Position numbers and translations under genes: made by a program. Shown in pieces: positions 43,276 through 52,478 of a stretch of 64,000 bases of DNA. Every line of letters begins with the position of its first letter. The first letter of the stretch is position 1. The stretch is from MWBF01 sp040772005 (GTDB lineage: Bacteria > Chloroflexota > Anaerolineae > CG2-30-64-16): NCBI GenBank assembly GCA_040772005.1, contig JAXGYZ010000003.1:186001-250000 (forward strand). Direction: 5' to 3'. The notes under the pieces are model-generated. The model was given only the letters and a program-made list of their open reading frames with translations. It was not told the origin of the DNA and did not search any database.

Positions 43276-44382
43276 TCAACGCCCCGGCAGCGCGACCTTG
43301 CGGGCTTCCGGGGCCAGCGTCTCAATCTGCTCCGCAATCGGCTCGAAGGCCTCGGTCGGGCAGTACTCGATTTGACCCGCATCACACAGGCTGGCGATGC
43401 GGGGATCGATGGGCAGGCGGCCGAGCAGCGAGATGCCCAACGCGTCGGCCATCTGCTCGCTGTGGCTGGGCCCGAAGATTTCGTACTGCTTGCCGGTGTC
43501 CGGGCAGGTGAAGTAGCTCATGTTTTCCACGAGCCCCAGCAGCGGCACGTTCACGCGCGCCACCATCTGGGCGGCCTTGCGCACGACCATGCCTGCCAGG
43601 GCCTGCGGTGAGGTGACCAGCACCACGCCGCTCATCGGCAGCGACTGGAGCACCGTCAGCGAGGCGTCGGATGTGCCCGGCGGCAGGTCGACGATCAGAT
43701 AATCCAGCTCGCCCCAAAGCACATCCGTCCAGAACTGCCGGATCGCGCCGCTGATGAGCGGTCCGCGCCAGATGACGGCCTGGTCCTCGCTCTCCAGCAG
43801 CAGGTTGATGGACATCACGCGGATGCCGGTGCGCGTCTCCGCAGGCAGGATTGCCAGCGGGCTGGATCCCGGCCGCGCGCCGTTCGGGAAGAACATCCTG
43901 GGGATGCTGGGGCCGGTGATATCGGCGTCCAGCACGCCCACCCGATGCCCGTTGCGCCGCAGCGTCACTGCCAGCAACCCGGCGACCAGGGACTTGCCCA
44001 CCCCGCCCTTGCCGCTCATGACCGCAATGACATGGCGGACATGGTTGTACTGCTCCGCCGCGCCCTCCGTCGGTTCGCTTTGGTGCAGCTTCGCCCGTTC
44101 CTGGGCCGTCATCTCGCCCAGGGCGATGTCCGCGTTCTGCACGCCGGCCAGCGCCAGTACGGCCTGCCGGGCCGCGGTCACAATCTGGTCGCGCAGTGGA
44201 CAGGCCAGGGTGGTCAGCGCCAGCGTGAACCCGACGGTGCCACCGGCCAGGCGCAGGTTTCGCACCATGCCCAGTTCCACGATGCTGCGCCGCAGTTCCG
44301 GGTCCACGACCGCGGCCAGGGCTCGGAGCACTTCGTGTTCCGATGGCATTGCCGCAACCGGGGTGGTTCTCTCTTCACTCAT
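43276..44382 (-). CDS. Mrp/NBP35-type Fe-S carrier ATPase with MIP18 domain
   Basis: This 368-residue protein has an N-terminal MIP18 domain (15-95: VVDPELRRSIVELGMVRNL, LACPLRDQI) and an Mrp ATPase domain with MSGKGGVGKSLVAGLLA. DADITGPSIPRMF, DLPPGTSDASLT and VENMSYFTCPDTGK follow. Mrp proteins carry [4Fe-4S] clusters to target enzymes. Only one cysteine of the usual CxxC remains (CPDT), which may alter cluster binding at the dimer interface. It lies 13 bases after the disulfide-reductase gene. Confidence 0.9.
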   Translation of the reverse strand: MSEERTTPVAAMPSEHEVLRALAAVVDPELRRSIVELGMVRNLRLAGGTVGFTLALTTLACPLRDQIVTAARQAVLALAGVQNADIALGEMTAQERAKLHQSEPTEGAAEQYNHVRHVIAVMSGKGGVGKSLVAGLLAVTLRRNGHRVGVLDADITGPSIPRMFFPNGARPGSSPLAILPAETRTGIRVMSINLLLESEDQAVIWRGPLISGAIRQFWTDVLWGELDYLIVDLPPGTSDASLTVLQSLPMSGVVLVTSPQALAGMVVRKAAQMVARVNVPLLGLVENMSYFTCPDTGKQYEIFGPSHSEQMADALGISLLGRLPIDPRIASLCDAGQIEYCPTEAFEPIAEQIETLAPEARKVALPGR

Positions 44383-44395
44383 GTTGCTCGAGTCC

Positions 44396-46105
44396 TTACG
44401 CCTGAGCCTCGGCCTTCTTGAGCCCATAGGGCCAGGTCACGATGCCGCCTTCCATGAAACTCACGTCGTGGAAGCCGGCGCCGCTGAGAATGCGCTGGGC
44501 CTCGTAGCCACGTAGGCTGACCTTGCAGAAGGTGACGATGGGCTTATCTTTTGGCAGGTCGGCGAGGCTGCTGCGCAGCTTCCCCAGGGGCAGAAGCTTC
44601 ACGCGCGGGTCCTCGATGCGCATTGCCTCGTACTCCTGCGGCGAGCGTACGTCCAGCAGGACAAAGTCCTCGCCGTTGTCGATCCGAGCCTTGACATCGG
44701 CTGCGGAAACCTTCTGCGTGACGCCATCGAGGATGTTGCGCAGGACATTGGCCGCGGTGATGACGTTGTCCAGGGCTTCCGAATAGGGCGGCGCGTACGC
44801 CAGGTCCAGGTTGGCAACCTGGTCGACGGTGGCGCCCAGGCTCATCGCAGTCGCGAGCACGTCGATGCGCTTATCCACTTCGCCAGGCCCGATGGCCTGC
44901 GCGCCCAGCACCTTGCGGGTCTGGGCATCGGCAATGAGCTTGAGGAAGATTTGCTTCGACCCGGGATAATAGTGCGGCCGGTCGGCTGCCGGCGCCATAC
45001 AACTCGCGACCTCATAGCCCTTCTCGCGTGCCTGCTGCTCGGTCAACCCGGTGCGTGCCACGTTATAGCCGAACACCTTGACGATGGCTGTGCCCAGGAT
45101 GCCGGGGAAGCTGTCCTCACCACCCGCCAGGTTGGTGCCGATGACCCGGCCGTGCTTGTTGGCCGTCGAGCCCAGGGGCACGTAGCTCCACTCGCCGGTG
45201 ACCAGATTCAGGCTTTCGACGCAGTCACCGCCCGCATAGATGTCGGGATCGCTGGTCTGCATCCTCTCGTTGACCAGGATGCCGCCGTGCGCCCCAATTT
45301 CCAGCCCGGCATCGATGGCAAGCTGCGCACTCGGCCGGACGCCGACCGCGATCAGGGCCAGTTGCGCCTCCAGGACGCGCTTGTCGGTCACGACACGCTC
45401 GACGCTGCCGGAATCCCCTTGCAGCGCGACGACCTTCTCACCGCAGGCAAGATGGATGCCTTGTTCTTCGAGATGTTTTTCCAGAAGAACCGCCATCTCG
45501 ACATCCAGCAGGCCAAGCAACACATGCGGCAGGAGCTCGACCACGGTTACATCCAGCCCGTGTGCGCGCAAGGCCTCGGACATTTCCAGGCCGATCAGCC
45601 CGCCCCCGACGATGACGGCCTTTTGAATATGGCCGGCAGCCAGGGCATCGCGAATGGCAGACGCGTTGCGCAGCTCGCGCAGGCCGAAGACATAGTCGAG
45701 CCGGGTGCCTTCGATGGGCAGCATGACCGAGCGGCCGCCCGTAGCGATGACCAGTTGATCGTACGGGAGCGTCTCCCGCACGCCGGTATCGAGCTGGACG
45801 ATGTCCACCGTCTTGGTCCCGCGGTCGATTCGTGTAGCGCGCGTATTGAGCAGGGCGCGAATGCCTTTCACGGTGCGGAAGAAGTTGGGGTTGCGCGGCA
45901 CGCCGACGGGCGTGGATGTCAGGTCGCGCAGCTCGCCGATCTTACCCTGGATGTAGTAGGGCAGCCCGCAGCCTGCATAGGAGAGGACGCTGCCCTGCTC
46001 GACGATGGTGATTTCGGCTTCAGGGTCGAGCCGCCGGGCCCGCGCCGCGGCCTTGCAGCCACAGGCTACACCGCCGATGATGACGATCTTGTGTGAAGTG
46101 CCCAT
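44396..46105 (-). CDS. CoA-disulfide-reductase-like flavoprotein fused to rhodanese
   Basis: This 569-residue protein has an FAD/NAD(P) disulfide reductase core (1-450) with the single active cysteine Cys46 in SYAGCGLPYY. VIVGGGLIGLEMSEAL is the NAD(P) fold, YAGGDCVES the FAD site, and LDLAYAPPYSEALD the dimer domain. A rhodanese domain (465-569) ends with cysteine in TFCKVSLRGYEA. This fusion resembles Npsr and CoA-persulfide reductases, which reduce persulfides or polysulfide. It fits sulfur trafficking for the cluster-building genes around it. Confidence 0.88.
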   Translation of the reverse strand: MGTSHKIVIIGGVACGCKAAARARRLDPEAEITIVEQGSVLSYAGCGLPYYIQGKIGELRDLTSTPVGVPRNPNFFRTVKGIRALLNTRATRIDRGTKTVDIVQLDTGVRETLPYDQLVIATGGRSVMLPIEGTRLDYVFGLRELRNASAIRDALAAGHIQKAVIVGGGLIGLEMSEALRAHGLDVTVVELLPHVLLGLLDVEMAVLLEKHLEEQGIHLACGEKVVALQGDSGSVERVVTDKRVLEAQLALIAVGVRPSAQLAIDAGLEIGAHGGILVNERMQTSDPDIYAGGDCVESLNLVTGEWSYVPLGSTANKHGRVIGTNLAGGEDSFPGILGTAIVKVFGYNVARTGLTEQQAREKGYEVASCMAPAADRPHYYPGSKQIFLKLIADAQTRKVLGAQAIGPGEVDKRIDVLATAMSLGATVDQVANLDLAYAPPYSEALDNVITAANVLRNILDGVTQKVSAADVKARIDNGEDFVLLDVRSPQEYEAMRIEDPRVKLLPLGKLRSSLADLPKDKPIVTFCKVSLRGYEAQRILSGAGFHDVSFMEGGIVTWPYGLKKAEAQA

Positions 46106-46110
46106 GCTTG

Positions 46111-46509
46111 CTACCTGCCCGCTGCATGGCTGTCGTCATGGCCGTGGCCGTGCGCCACGCTCTCGCTGCACGGCGCCCAACCGCCCAGCCCGCCGCTCTG
46201 CAGGTGTGCCAGCGCCTGCCGCACTGCACCGGATGCACCGGTGACCGGCTGGATGCCGTACTGCTGGAAGAAGGCGGCCGCGCGGCCGCCCATGCCGCCG
46301 GTCAGCATGACATTCGCGCCCTGGTTTTGGATAAAAGCCGGAACTTGGCCCGGTTCGTGGTTCGGGAAGAACGGGTTGGCGACGACCTGCACCGCCTGGA
46401 TGCAGTCGCCCTCCACGTCCACCAGGGTGAAGAACGGGCAGCGCCCGAAGTGCTCGGCGACCGGCGCGTCGAGGCCGGCGTTCGTCTCGGATGAAACCGC
46501 AATGCGCAT
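46111..46509 (-). CDS. NifX/ORP-family protein 2
   Basis: This 132-residue protein has the NifB/NifX C-terminal fold: MRIAVSSETNAGLDAPVAEHFGRCPFFTLVDVEG and GANVMLTGGMGGRAAAFFQQYGI. The tail is His-rich (HGHGHDDSHAAG), suggesting metal binding. It is closer to the typical archaeal/anaerobe NifX form than the protein at 42206. It starts the core of the minus-strand cluster, five bases before the flavoprotein gene. Confidence 0.86.
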   Translation of the reverse strand: MRIAVSSETNAGLDAPVAEHFGRCPFFTLVDVEGDCIQAVQVVANPFFPNHEPGQVPAFIQNQGANVMLTGGMGGRAAAFFQQYGIQPVTGASGAVRQALAHLQSGGLGGWAPCSESVAHGHGHDDSHAAGR

Positions 46510-46595
46510 GTAAGTCCTCCGTGAGTTGTTCGAGATTCGATGTACGTTTTGATTGTCTGCGCGACGCCCTCAAGACGCCGCGCGTGCGACCTTGA

Positions 46596-46889
46596 TCAGG
46601 CGCGGCCTCGCCGTAAGCGGCGACCCCGCCGGTTGGCGAACACGCCGCTGGCGAGCGGCTGGCTGGCCGGCGTCAGGTACTCTGCGACGTCCTGCGCCAG
46701 TCCTGCCTGCTGCGCTGTTTTGTTCCGGGCTGCCTGCCACACGGCCAGGATTTCCGGCAACAGCTCACGCACGGCCCAGACCAGTCCGGCGCCGACGAGC
46801 GGCCAGATGCGGCGCTGCGGCTTGGCCGGCAGCACCTCGACGCGCGCCTCTGGGACAGGCGTGAGAGCCAAATCGTTTTCCTGAGACAT
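46596..46889 (-). CDS. Hypothetical protein
   Basis: This 97-residue protein has a moderately hydrophobic middle (RIWPLVGAGLVWAVRELLPEILAVW, about 27-51) that could be a membrane or amphipathic helix, and a very basic C-terminus (RRGRRLRRGRA). A GAGGAGGAGG site lies directly before the ATG, which supports translation. I do not recognise the family. It lies between padR and the NifX-like gene. Confidence 0.55.
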   Translation of the reverse strand: MSQENDLALTPVPEARVEVLPAKPQRRIWPLVGAGLVWAVRELLPEILAVWQAARNKTAQQAGLAQDVAEYLTPASQPLASGVFANRRGRRLRRGRA

Positions 46890-46900
46890 GGTCCTCCTCC

Positions 46901-47308
46901 TCAGGGTATGTTCTGGTTGGCCTGACCGGCGCTCTGCCGCGCGTAGGTCTCAATGAACTGGTCGATCTCGTCGCGCGTGCAGCGCAGGTCGTTGATCCAG
47001 GCCGCCAGATATGTTTCCCCGCTCGCGGTCACGGTGTAGACGCGCCGCGGCGGGCCGGAGCCGGCAGTATCCCACTGGGAGCTGACCCAGCCGGATTCCT
47101 CCATCTCACGTAAAACGCGGTACACCACGCTCGTGTCCACTGAGCCGGGCGTGAAGCCGAACTGCCCCAGTGACTCCAGCAGGTTGTAGCCGTGGGACGC
47201 GTCCCCGCGCAGTAGGAGCAGCAGGCACGGCTCCAGGAAGCGACTGATGCGGCGCGGGCAGGCGCCTCCGCGAAAGCCGCGGCCTCCTCCCCCTCTTCCT
47301 CGTGGCAT
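46901..47308 (-). CDS. PadR-family transcriptional regulator
   Basis: This 135-residue protein has a PadR winged helix (about 20-95: FLEPCLLLLLRGDASHGYNLLESL, DTSVVYRVLREMEESGWV, PPRRVYTVTASGETYL) and a short C-terminal dimer helix. The N-terminus is Gly/Arg-rich. It is the first gene of the roughly 12 kb metal cluster and probably controls it. The ATG at 47308 is preferred over one nine bases upstream. Confidence 0.88.
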   Translation of the reverse strand: MPRGRGGGGRGFRGGACPRRISRFLEPCLLLLLRGDASHGYNLLESLGQFGFTPGSVDTSVVYRVLREMEESGWVSSQWDTAGSGPPRRVYTVTASGETYLAAWINDLRCTRDEIDQFIETYARQSAGQANQNIP

Positions 47309-47347
47309 GATCAGCACCCTTTCTTCCTTCTTGTATAACCTGTATGG

Positions 47348-47376
47348 ATGCTATCACTATATGTGCAAAATGTCAA
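47348..47376 (-). promoter_or_regulatory. Promoter of the PadR-led metal cluster
   Basis: On the minus strand TTGACA (47376-47371), a 17-base spacer and TAGCAT (47353-47348) precede the padR gene by about 40 bases. Direct GTGCAA repeats overlap the -35 side and may be operator sequence. Confidence 0.65.
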
Positions 47377-47435
47377 TAGGTGCAAGTATGGAATAAAGGC
47401 AAACCGGCGCTAATCCTACTCAGATTGCCAGAGTT

Positions 47436-47478
47436 TGTCAAGTATATTAGTTGACACCGGCAGCAAACAGGCTATAAT
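47436..47478 (+). promoter_or_regulatory. Promoter and inverted repeat for XRE-cupin operon
   Basis: TTGACA (47451-47456), a 16-base spacer and a perfect TATAAT (47473-47478) form a strong promoter. The -35 box is the right arm of an inverted repeat TGTCAA-N9-TTGACA (47436-47456), a likely operator, perhaps for the XRE protein itself. Confidence 0.7.
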
Positions 47479-47552
47479 CCAAGCTGTGCTGTGCGGCTTT
47501 TGCTCCACAAAGAACCGCGCGCCTGACTTCCCAGATTGGTGACTGCATAACC

Positions 47553-48164
47553 ATGCCGGAAAACGAGTTGTCCATCGGCTCTCGCCTGCGCGGCCTGCGC
47601 AAAGAGCGCGAGCTATCTCAGCGCGGGCTGGCCGAGTTGGCCGCCCTGTCGCCCAATGCAATCTCGCTGATCGAGCGGGATGAGATTTCTCCCAGCGTCG
47701 CCACGCTGCAGCGGCTGGCCGCGGCTCTGGGCGTGAAGATGAGCTACTTCTTCGAGGCTGACACCCGCGCCCGCGTATTGCATGTCGCCGCAGGCGAACG
47801 GCCTGCGATTCGCGGTGCAGGCCTCACCATCGAAGGATTGGGTGCGCGGCTGGACGGCCAGCAGATGGAGCCGTTCTACATCACGCTCGCGCCGCATGCG
47901 GACATGGGTACGGGGCAAGTTGTACACGCGGGGCACGAGCTGGTCTGCGTGCTCACAGGCCAGGTCCATTATGAGATCGACAACACGCTCTACTTGCTGA
48001 AACCTGGCGACTTCCTGCTGTTCGAGGCAGGGCTGCCGCACCGGTGGAGCAACCCCGGCGACGACCCGGCCACGCTGGTGCTCGTGCTTCAGGCGCCCGA
48101 AGGCGTCCAGGAGCCGGCCCGGCGGCACTTCTCCGATTACCCGTCCGTGACCCATCTGGATTGA
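47553..48164 (+). CDS. XRE-family regulator with C-terminal cupin
   Basis: This 203-residue protein has an N-terminal helix-turn-helix (LRKERELSQRGLAELAALSPNAISLIER, about 14-42) and a cupin ligand domain (about 110-185: HAGHELVCVLTGQVHYEIDNTLYLLKPGDFLLF, LPHRWSN). Such HTH-cupin proteins sense small molecules and repress transport or metabolic operons. It heads the multiheme cytochrome operon and is divergent from padR. Confidence 0.88.
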   Translation: MPENELSIGSRLRGLRKERELSQRGLAELAALSPNAISLIERDEISPSVATLQRLAAALGVKMSYFFEADTRARVLHVAAGERPAIRGAGLTIEGLGARLDGQQMEPFYITLAPHADMGTGQVVHAGHELVCVLTGQVHYEIDNTLYLLKPGDFLLFEAGLPHRWSNPGDDPATLVLVLQAPEGVQEPARRHFSDYPSVTHLD

Positions 48165-48215
48165 CCGTATTTCGCGGCCTGACAAGCGGGCGCCCATCCT
48201 GTTCAGGAGTTTGCC

Positions 48216-49670
48216 ATGCGCATTCCTGCCTTGCTGAGAAAGAACGCCACCTGGCTCATCGGCCTGGTCGCGACCCTCGCCGTGATCCTGGTTCCGCTGG
48301 TGCTCCTGCGCCCGCAAACCACCGAGGCGCGGGACAATCCTGCGGCCAGCGTGCCGACGCGGGTGCCGGAGACCGACCATGCGCACCTGCTGAAGGGGCC
48401 GTACGCCACCGGACCGGAGGTCACGCAGGCCTGCCTCTCCTGCCATCCCGATGCAGCGGCGCAGCTCATGGCCACGACCCACTGGACATGGGAGAGTGCG
48501 CCGGTGATGGCCGACTGGCGCGGGGAGATAGTGACCATCGGCAAGAAGAATCAGATCAACAACTTCTGCATCAGCGCGCAGGGCAACGAGAGCAAGTGCA
48601 TGAGCTGCCATGCGGGCTACGGCTGGGCCGATGACACATTTGACTTCGGCAACCCGCTCAACGTCGATTGCCTCGTCTGTCACGCGGACCGCTCGACCTA
48701 CGGCAAGGGCGATTACGGCTATCCGCTCGAAGGGTTGGACCTGGCTGCGGCCGCGCAGACCGTGGGGCTGCCCACGCGTGAGAACTGCGGCTTCTGCCAC
48801 TATGACGGCGGAGGCGGCAACAACGTCAAGCACGGCGACCTGGACACGAGCTTGAACTTTCCGTCGGAGAGCCTGGATGTCCACATGGGCAGCCTGGACC
48901 TTCTGTGCATCGACTGCCACCGCGGCACCGGCCATGCCATCAAGGGGCGCCTGCTGGCCGATAATTTGACCATCCCAGCGAATGAACAGGTGCAGTGTAC
49001 CGACTGTCACGCGGCCGCGCCGCATGTGGATGAGCGCATCAACGCGCACACAGCAAGCGTCGCGTGCCAGACCTGTCACATTCCGGCGATCGCGCTCAAG
49101 AACCCGACCAAGGTCTACTGGGATTGGTCCACCTCCGGCCAGGACCGGCCCGAGGATCATCTCACCTATCTGAAGATCAAGGGCGATTTTCACTACGAAA
49201 CCGACGTCGCACCCACCTATCGCTGGTTCAACGGCAGCAACGCCTACCGCTACCTCCTGGGCGACCAGATCGACCCCACGCAGCCGGCGATGATCAACGT
49301 GCCGGCCGGCGACATCACCGACCCGGACGCGAAAATCTTCCCGTTCAAGGTGCACGTCGCCCGGCAGCCCTATGACACGGTCAATAACATTCTGCTGGCC
49401 CCGCGCACCGCGGGCGAAGGCGGCTACTGGACCACCTTCGATTGGCCCTCCGGGCTGGCGCTGGGCGCAGCGGATGCGGGCATCCCCTTCTCCGGCGAGT
49501 ATGACTTTGCGGAGACGTGGATGTACTACCCGGCCACCCACATGGTGCAGCCTGCGGCCGACGCGCTGCAATGTGAAGCGTGCCACGGTCCGGATGGGCG
49601 CATGGACTGGCGCGCCCTGGGCTATAACGGCGATCCCCTCGAGTGGGGCAGCCGCAAACTGGCGAGATAA
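48216..49670 (+). CDS. Octaheme c-type cytochrome (tetrathionate reductase/OTR-like)
   Basis: This 484-residue protein has an N-terminal membrane anchor or signal (about 10-32) and eight CxxCH haem motifs: CLSCH, CMSCH, CLVCH, CGFCH, CIDCH, CTDCH, CQTCH and CEACH. The eight-haem count, length and spacing fit the octaheme tetrathionate reductase group, which also reduces nitrite or hydroxylamine in vitro. The next gene product would supply electrons from the quinone pool. A role in sulfur oxyanion respiration is inferred from the YeeE-type transporters downstream. Confidence 0.85.
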   Translation: MRIPALLRKNATWLIGLVATLAVILVPLVLLRPQTTEARDNPAASVPTRVPETDHAHLLKGPYATGPEVTQACLSCHPDAAAQLMATTHWTWESAPVMADWRGEIVTIGKKNQINNFCISAQGNESKCMSCHAGYGWADDTFDFGNPLNVDCLVCHADRSTYGKGDYGYPLEGLDLAAAAQTVGLPTRENCGFCHYDGGGGNNVKHGDLDTSLNFPSESLDVHMGSLDLLCIDCHRGTGHAIKGRLLADNLTIPANEQVQCTDCHAAAPHVDERINAHTASVACQTCHIPAIALKNPTKVYWDWSTSGQDRPEDHLTYLKIKGDFHYETDVAPTYRWFNGSNAYRYLLGDQIDPTQPAMINVPAGDITDPDAKIFPFKVHVARQPYDTVNNILLAPRTAGEGGYWTTFDWPSGLALGAADAGIPFSGEYDFAETWMYYPATHMVQPAADALQCEACHGPDGRMDWRALGYNGDPLEWGSRKLAR

Positions 49671-49679
49671 GAGAGCCAC

Positions 49680-52478
49680 ATGAAGATATCGCATCGCTTA
49701 CGCATATCGGTCATCCTGAGCACGGTCCTGCTCGCCGTCGGGCTGAGCCTCAGTAGCGCCGCGGCCCAGCCCGCCGCGCGGCCGCTGCCGCAGCCTGCGC
49801 CGCTGCACCCGCAGTTCGCGCTGCTGGATGCCCATGAGGTTAACGTCTTGCTCTCGGGCCAGCCGGTCTCGACCCTCAAAACGTGCGGCGCATGCCACGA
49901 CACGGAGTTCATCCAGTCGCACAGCTACCATGCTTCCCTGGGCCTCGATGGCATGGGGCAGGCGGCCGCCGCGTTGACCGGTCGCGCGTGGGATGCGGGC
50001 GCCGGCGCATTTGGCCGGTGGGACGCCCTGCGCTACCGGTATCTGTCTGCCCCGGGCGATTCGCTGCTCGACCTGGGCACGCCGGAGTGGGTGATGCGCT
50101 TTGGCGACCGCCACGTGGGCGGCGGACCGGCGCTGTATGCCCGCGATGGCAGCCTGCTGACCGCGCTGCCTGCGGACGCGGCAAACCCGGAGACTGCGCT
50201 GCTCGATGCCGCGACGGGTGAGGCTGCGGCCTGGGATTGGGCCGCATCGGGTGGGGTGGAGATGAACTGTTTCCTGTGCCACCTGCCGGCTCCCAATAAC
50301 GACGCCCGCATCGCGGCCCTGCAGAGCGGCGCGTTCGGCTGGGCCAACACCGCCACACTGGTGGGAACGGGCCTGGTGGAGATGAATGGCGCCGCGTATC
50401 GCTGGCAGCCGGAGGCGTTCGACGCGGAGGGCCTGCTCAAGCCGGAGTTTGTGACGGTGCAGGACCCAAGCAATGGCAACTGCGGCCAGTGTCATGGGCT
50501 GGTCCACACGGACGCGAAGACGCCTCTCTCGCTCGCGGCCGCGGCTAACGCCTCCTGGAGCACCAACGCCACCCGCTACAGCGCCAGCCTCACGACCGGT
50601 CAGATCATCGCAGAGCAGCACATCTCCGATTCCGGCCTGAACCTGGCCGGGAAGGATGGGCTGACCCGGCCCTGGGACATCCATGCCGCACGCCAGCTCC
50701 AGTGTACGGACTGTCATTTTTCACTCAACAATCCCGTTTACTTTCAGGAGAATGCAGCCACCCGGCCCGACCACCTGGCGTTTGACCCGCGACGGCTCGA
50801 CCTGGGCGAGTACCTGGAGCGCCCGGTGCACGACTTTGCCAAGGGCGCCACCGCGCAGCATACGGTCGCGCCGGAACTGGCCGACACCATGCGCCGCTGC
50901 GATGGGTGTCACGCTGCGGAGACAACGCATGCGTGGCTGCCCTACACGCAGCGCCACCTCGATACAGTCTCCTGCGAGAGCTGTCATATTCCGCAGCTTT
51001 ACGCGCCTGCCTTGCAGAGCGTGGACTGGACCGTCCTGCAGCCCGATGGCGAGCCGCGGCGCGAGTTCCGCGGGGTCGACGGTGACCCCCTGGCCGCGTC
51101 CTCCCTCGTGACGGGCTTCCAGCCGGTGCTGCTGGCGCGCGATGAGGTGGATGGGAAGACCCGGCTCGCGCCACATAACCTGGTGACCGCCTGGTACTGG
51201 GTCTACGGCGATCCGCCGCGGCCCGTGCGCCAGGTGGACCTGCAGGCTGCCTTCTTCGACGGCGAGCAATATGCCGCCGAGGTGGTGGCCGCGCTCGATG
51301 CGGATGGCGATGGCAGACTCGCGGCCGCGGAGCTCGTGCTGGACACTGCGGCCAAGCAGGAGGCCGTTGCTGCCCGCCTTGCGGGCCTGGGCCTTGCTGC
51401 GCCACGCATCGCCGGCGACGTGCAGCCCTATGCGGTCAGCCATGACGTGGCCAACGGCGAATGGGTGACGCGCGAGTGTACAGCCTGTCACGGCGCAGCC
51501 TCGCGCCTGACGCAGCCGTTCACGCTGGCGACTGCCGGCCCGTCCGGCATCACGCCGGCCCTGTTATCCAGCGGCAACGCGAAGCTGAGCGGCAGGCTCG
51601 ACACCGCTGCCGGCGGTGCGCTGCACTACCAGGCGACTCCCGCGGCCGAGGGGCTGTACATCTTCGGTCAGTCGCGCGTCTCGGTCGTGGATGCCTTTGG
51701 CCTGCTGGCCTTCGCGGGCACATTGGTGGGCGTCGCGGCGCACGCTGGGTTGCGCGTCCTGAGTGCACGGCGCCGGCCCCGCCCTGCGACTGCGCTCAAG
51801 CGGATCTACATCTACAGCGCCTACGAACGGTTCTGGCACTGGCTCCAGACCTTCACCATCGTCGGCCTGCTGTGCACGGGGTTAATCATCCACAAGCCCG
51901 ACATCTTCGGCCTGTTCGCCTTCAGGTCCGTGGTGTATGTCCACAACGTGCTGGCGGCCATCGTCATCATCAACGCGGGGCTGTCGCTCTTTTATCACCT
52001 GGCAAGCGGCGAGGTCAGGCAGTTCATCCCGCGGCCGAGCGGCTTCTACGACCAGGCCATCCTGCAGGCCAGGTACTACCTGTGGGGCATCTTCCGGCAC
52101 GAGCCGCACCCCATCGAGAAGACGCCCGAGCGGAAGCTCAATCCCTTGCAGCAGATTACCTACTTCGGCCTGCTCAATGTGCTGCTGCCCGGCCAGATGA
52201 TCACCGGCGCGTTGCTGTGGGGCGCACAGCACTGGCCCGACCTGGCGCAGGGCGTCGGTGGGCTGCCCTTGCTGGCCCCGGTCCACACGCTCATCTCGTG
52301 GCTGCTGGCGGCCTTCATTGTGGTGCATGTGTATCTGACCACCACCGGCCACTCTCCGCTGGCCCTGATTCAGGCGATGATGTTGGGCTGGGAGGATGTG
52401 GAGGCGCACGCGGCCGAGTGGTCGCATGACCAGCGGGAAGCGTTGCATCCCGCGCAGGAGGCGTCTTATGGCAGTTGA
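49680..52478 (+). CDS. Heptaheme cytochrome c fused to cytochrome b
   Basis: This 932-residue protein has a signal peptide (1-29) and a long extracytoplasmic part with seven CxxCH motifs (CGACH, CFLCH, CGQCH, CTDCH, CDGCH, CESCH, CTACH). An EF-hand-like calcium loop (DADGDGRLAAAEL) lies near residue 545. The C-terminal cytochrome b561-like module (about 700-905) has four helices and histidines in RFWHWLQ, VHNVLA and HVYLTTTGHS. Such a fusion can pass quinol electrons straight to the soluble haems and on to the octaheme protein. It starts nine bases after that gene. Confidence 0.85.
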   Translation: MKISHRLRISVILSTVLLAVGLSLSSAAAQPAARPLPQPAPLHPQFALLDAHEVNVLLSGQPVSTLKTCGACHDTEFIQSHSYHASLGLDGMGQAAAALTGRAWDAGAGAFGRWDALRYRYLSAPGDSLLDLGTPEWVMRFGDRHVGGGPALYARDGSLLTALPADAANPETALLDAATGEAAAWDWAASGGVEMNCFLCHLPAPNNDARIAALQSGAFGWANTATLVGTGLVEMNGAAYRWQPEAFDAEGLLKPEFVTVQDPSNGNCGQCHGLVHTDAKTPLSLAAAANASWSTNATRYSASLTTGQIIAEQHISDSGLNLAGKDGLTRPWDIHAARQLQCTDCHFSLNNPVYFQENAATRPDHLAFDPRRLDLGEYLERPVHDFAKGATAQHTVAPELADTMRRCDGCHAAETTHAWLPYTQRHLDTVSCESCHIPQLYAPALQSVDWTVLQPDGEPRREFRGVDGDPLAASSLVTGFQPVLLARDEVDGKTRLAPHNLVTAWYWVYGDPPRPVRQVDLQAAFFDGEQYAAEVVAALDADGDGRLAAAELVLDTAAKQEAVAARLAGLGLAAPRIAGDVQPYAVSHDVANGEWVTRECTACHGAASRLTQPFTLATAGPSGITPALLSSGNAKLSGRLDTAAGGALHYQATPAAEGLYIFGQSRVSVVDAFGLLAFAGTLVGVAAHAGLRVLSARRRPRPATALKRIYIYSAYERFWHWLQTFTIVGLLCTGLIIHKPDIFGLFAFRSVVYVHNVLAAIVIINAGLSLFYHLASGEVRQFIPRPSGFYDQAILQARYYLWGIFRHEPHPIEKTPERKLNPLQQITYFGLLNVLLPGQMITGALLWGAQHWPDLAQGVGGLPLLAPVHTLISWLLAAFIVVHVYLTTTGHSPLALIQAMMLGWEDVEAHAAEWSHDQREALHPAQEASYGS

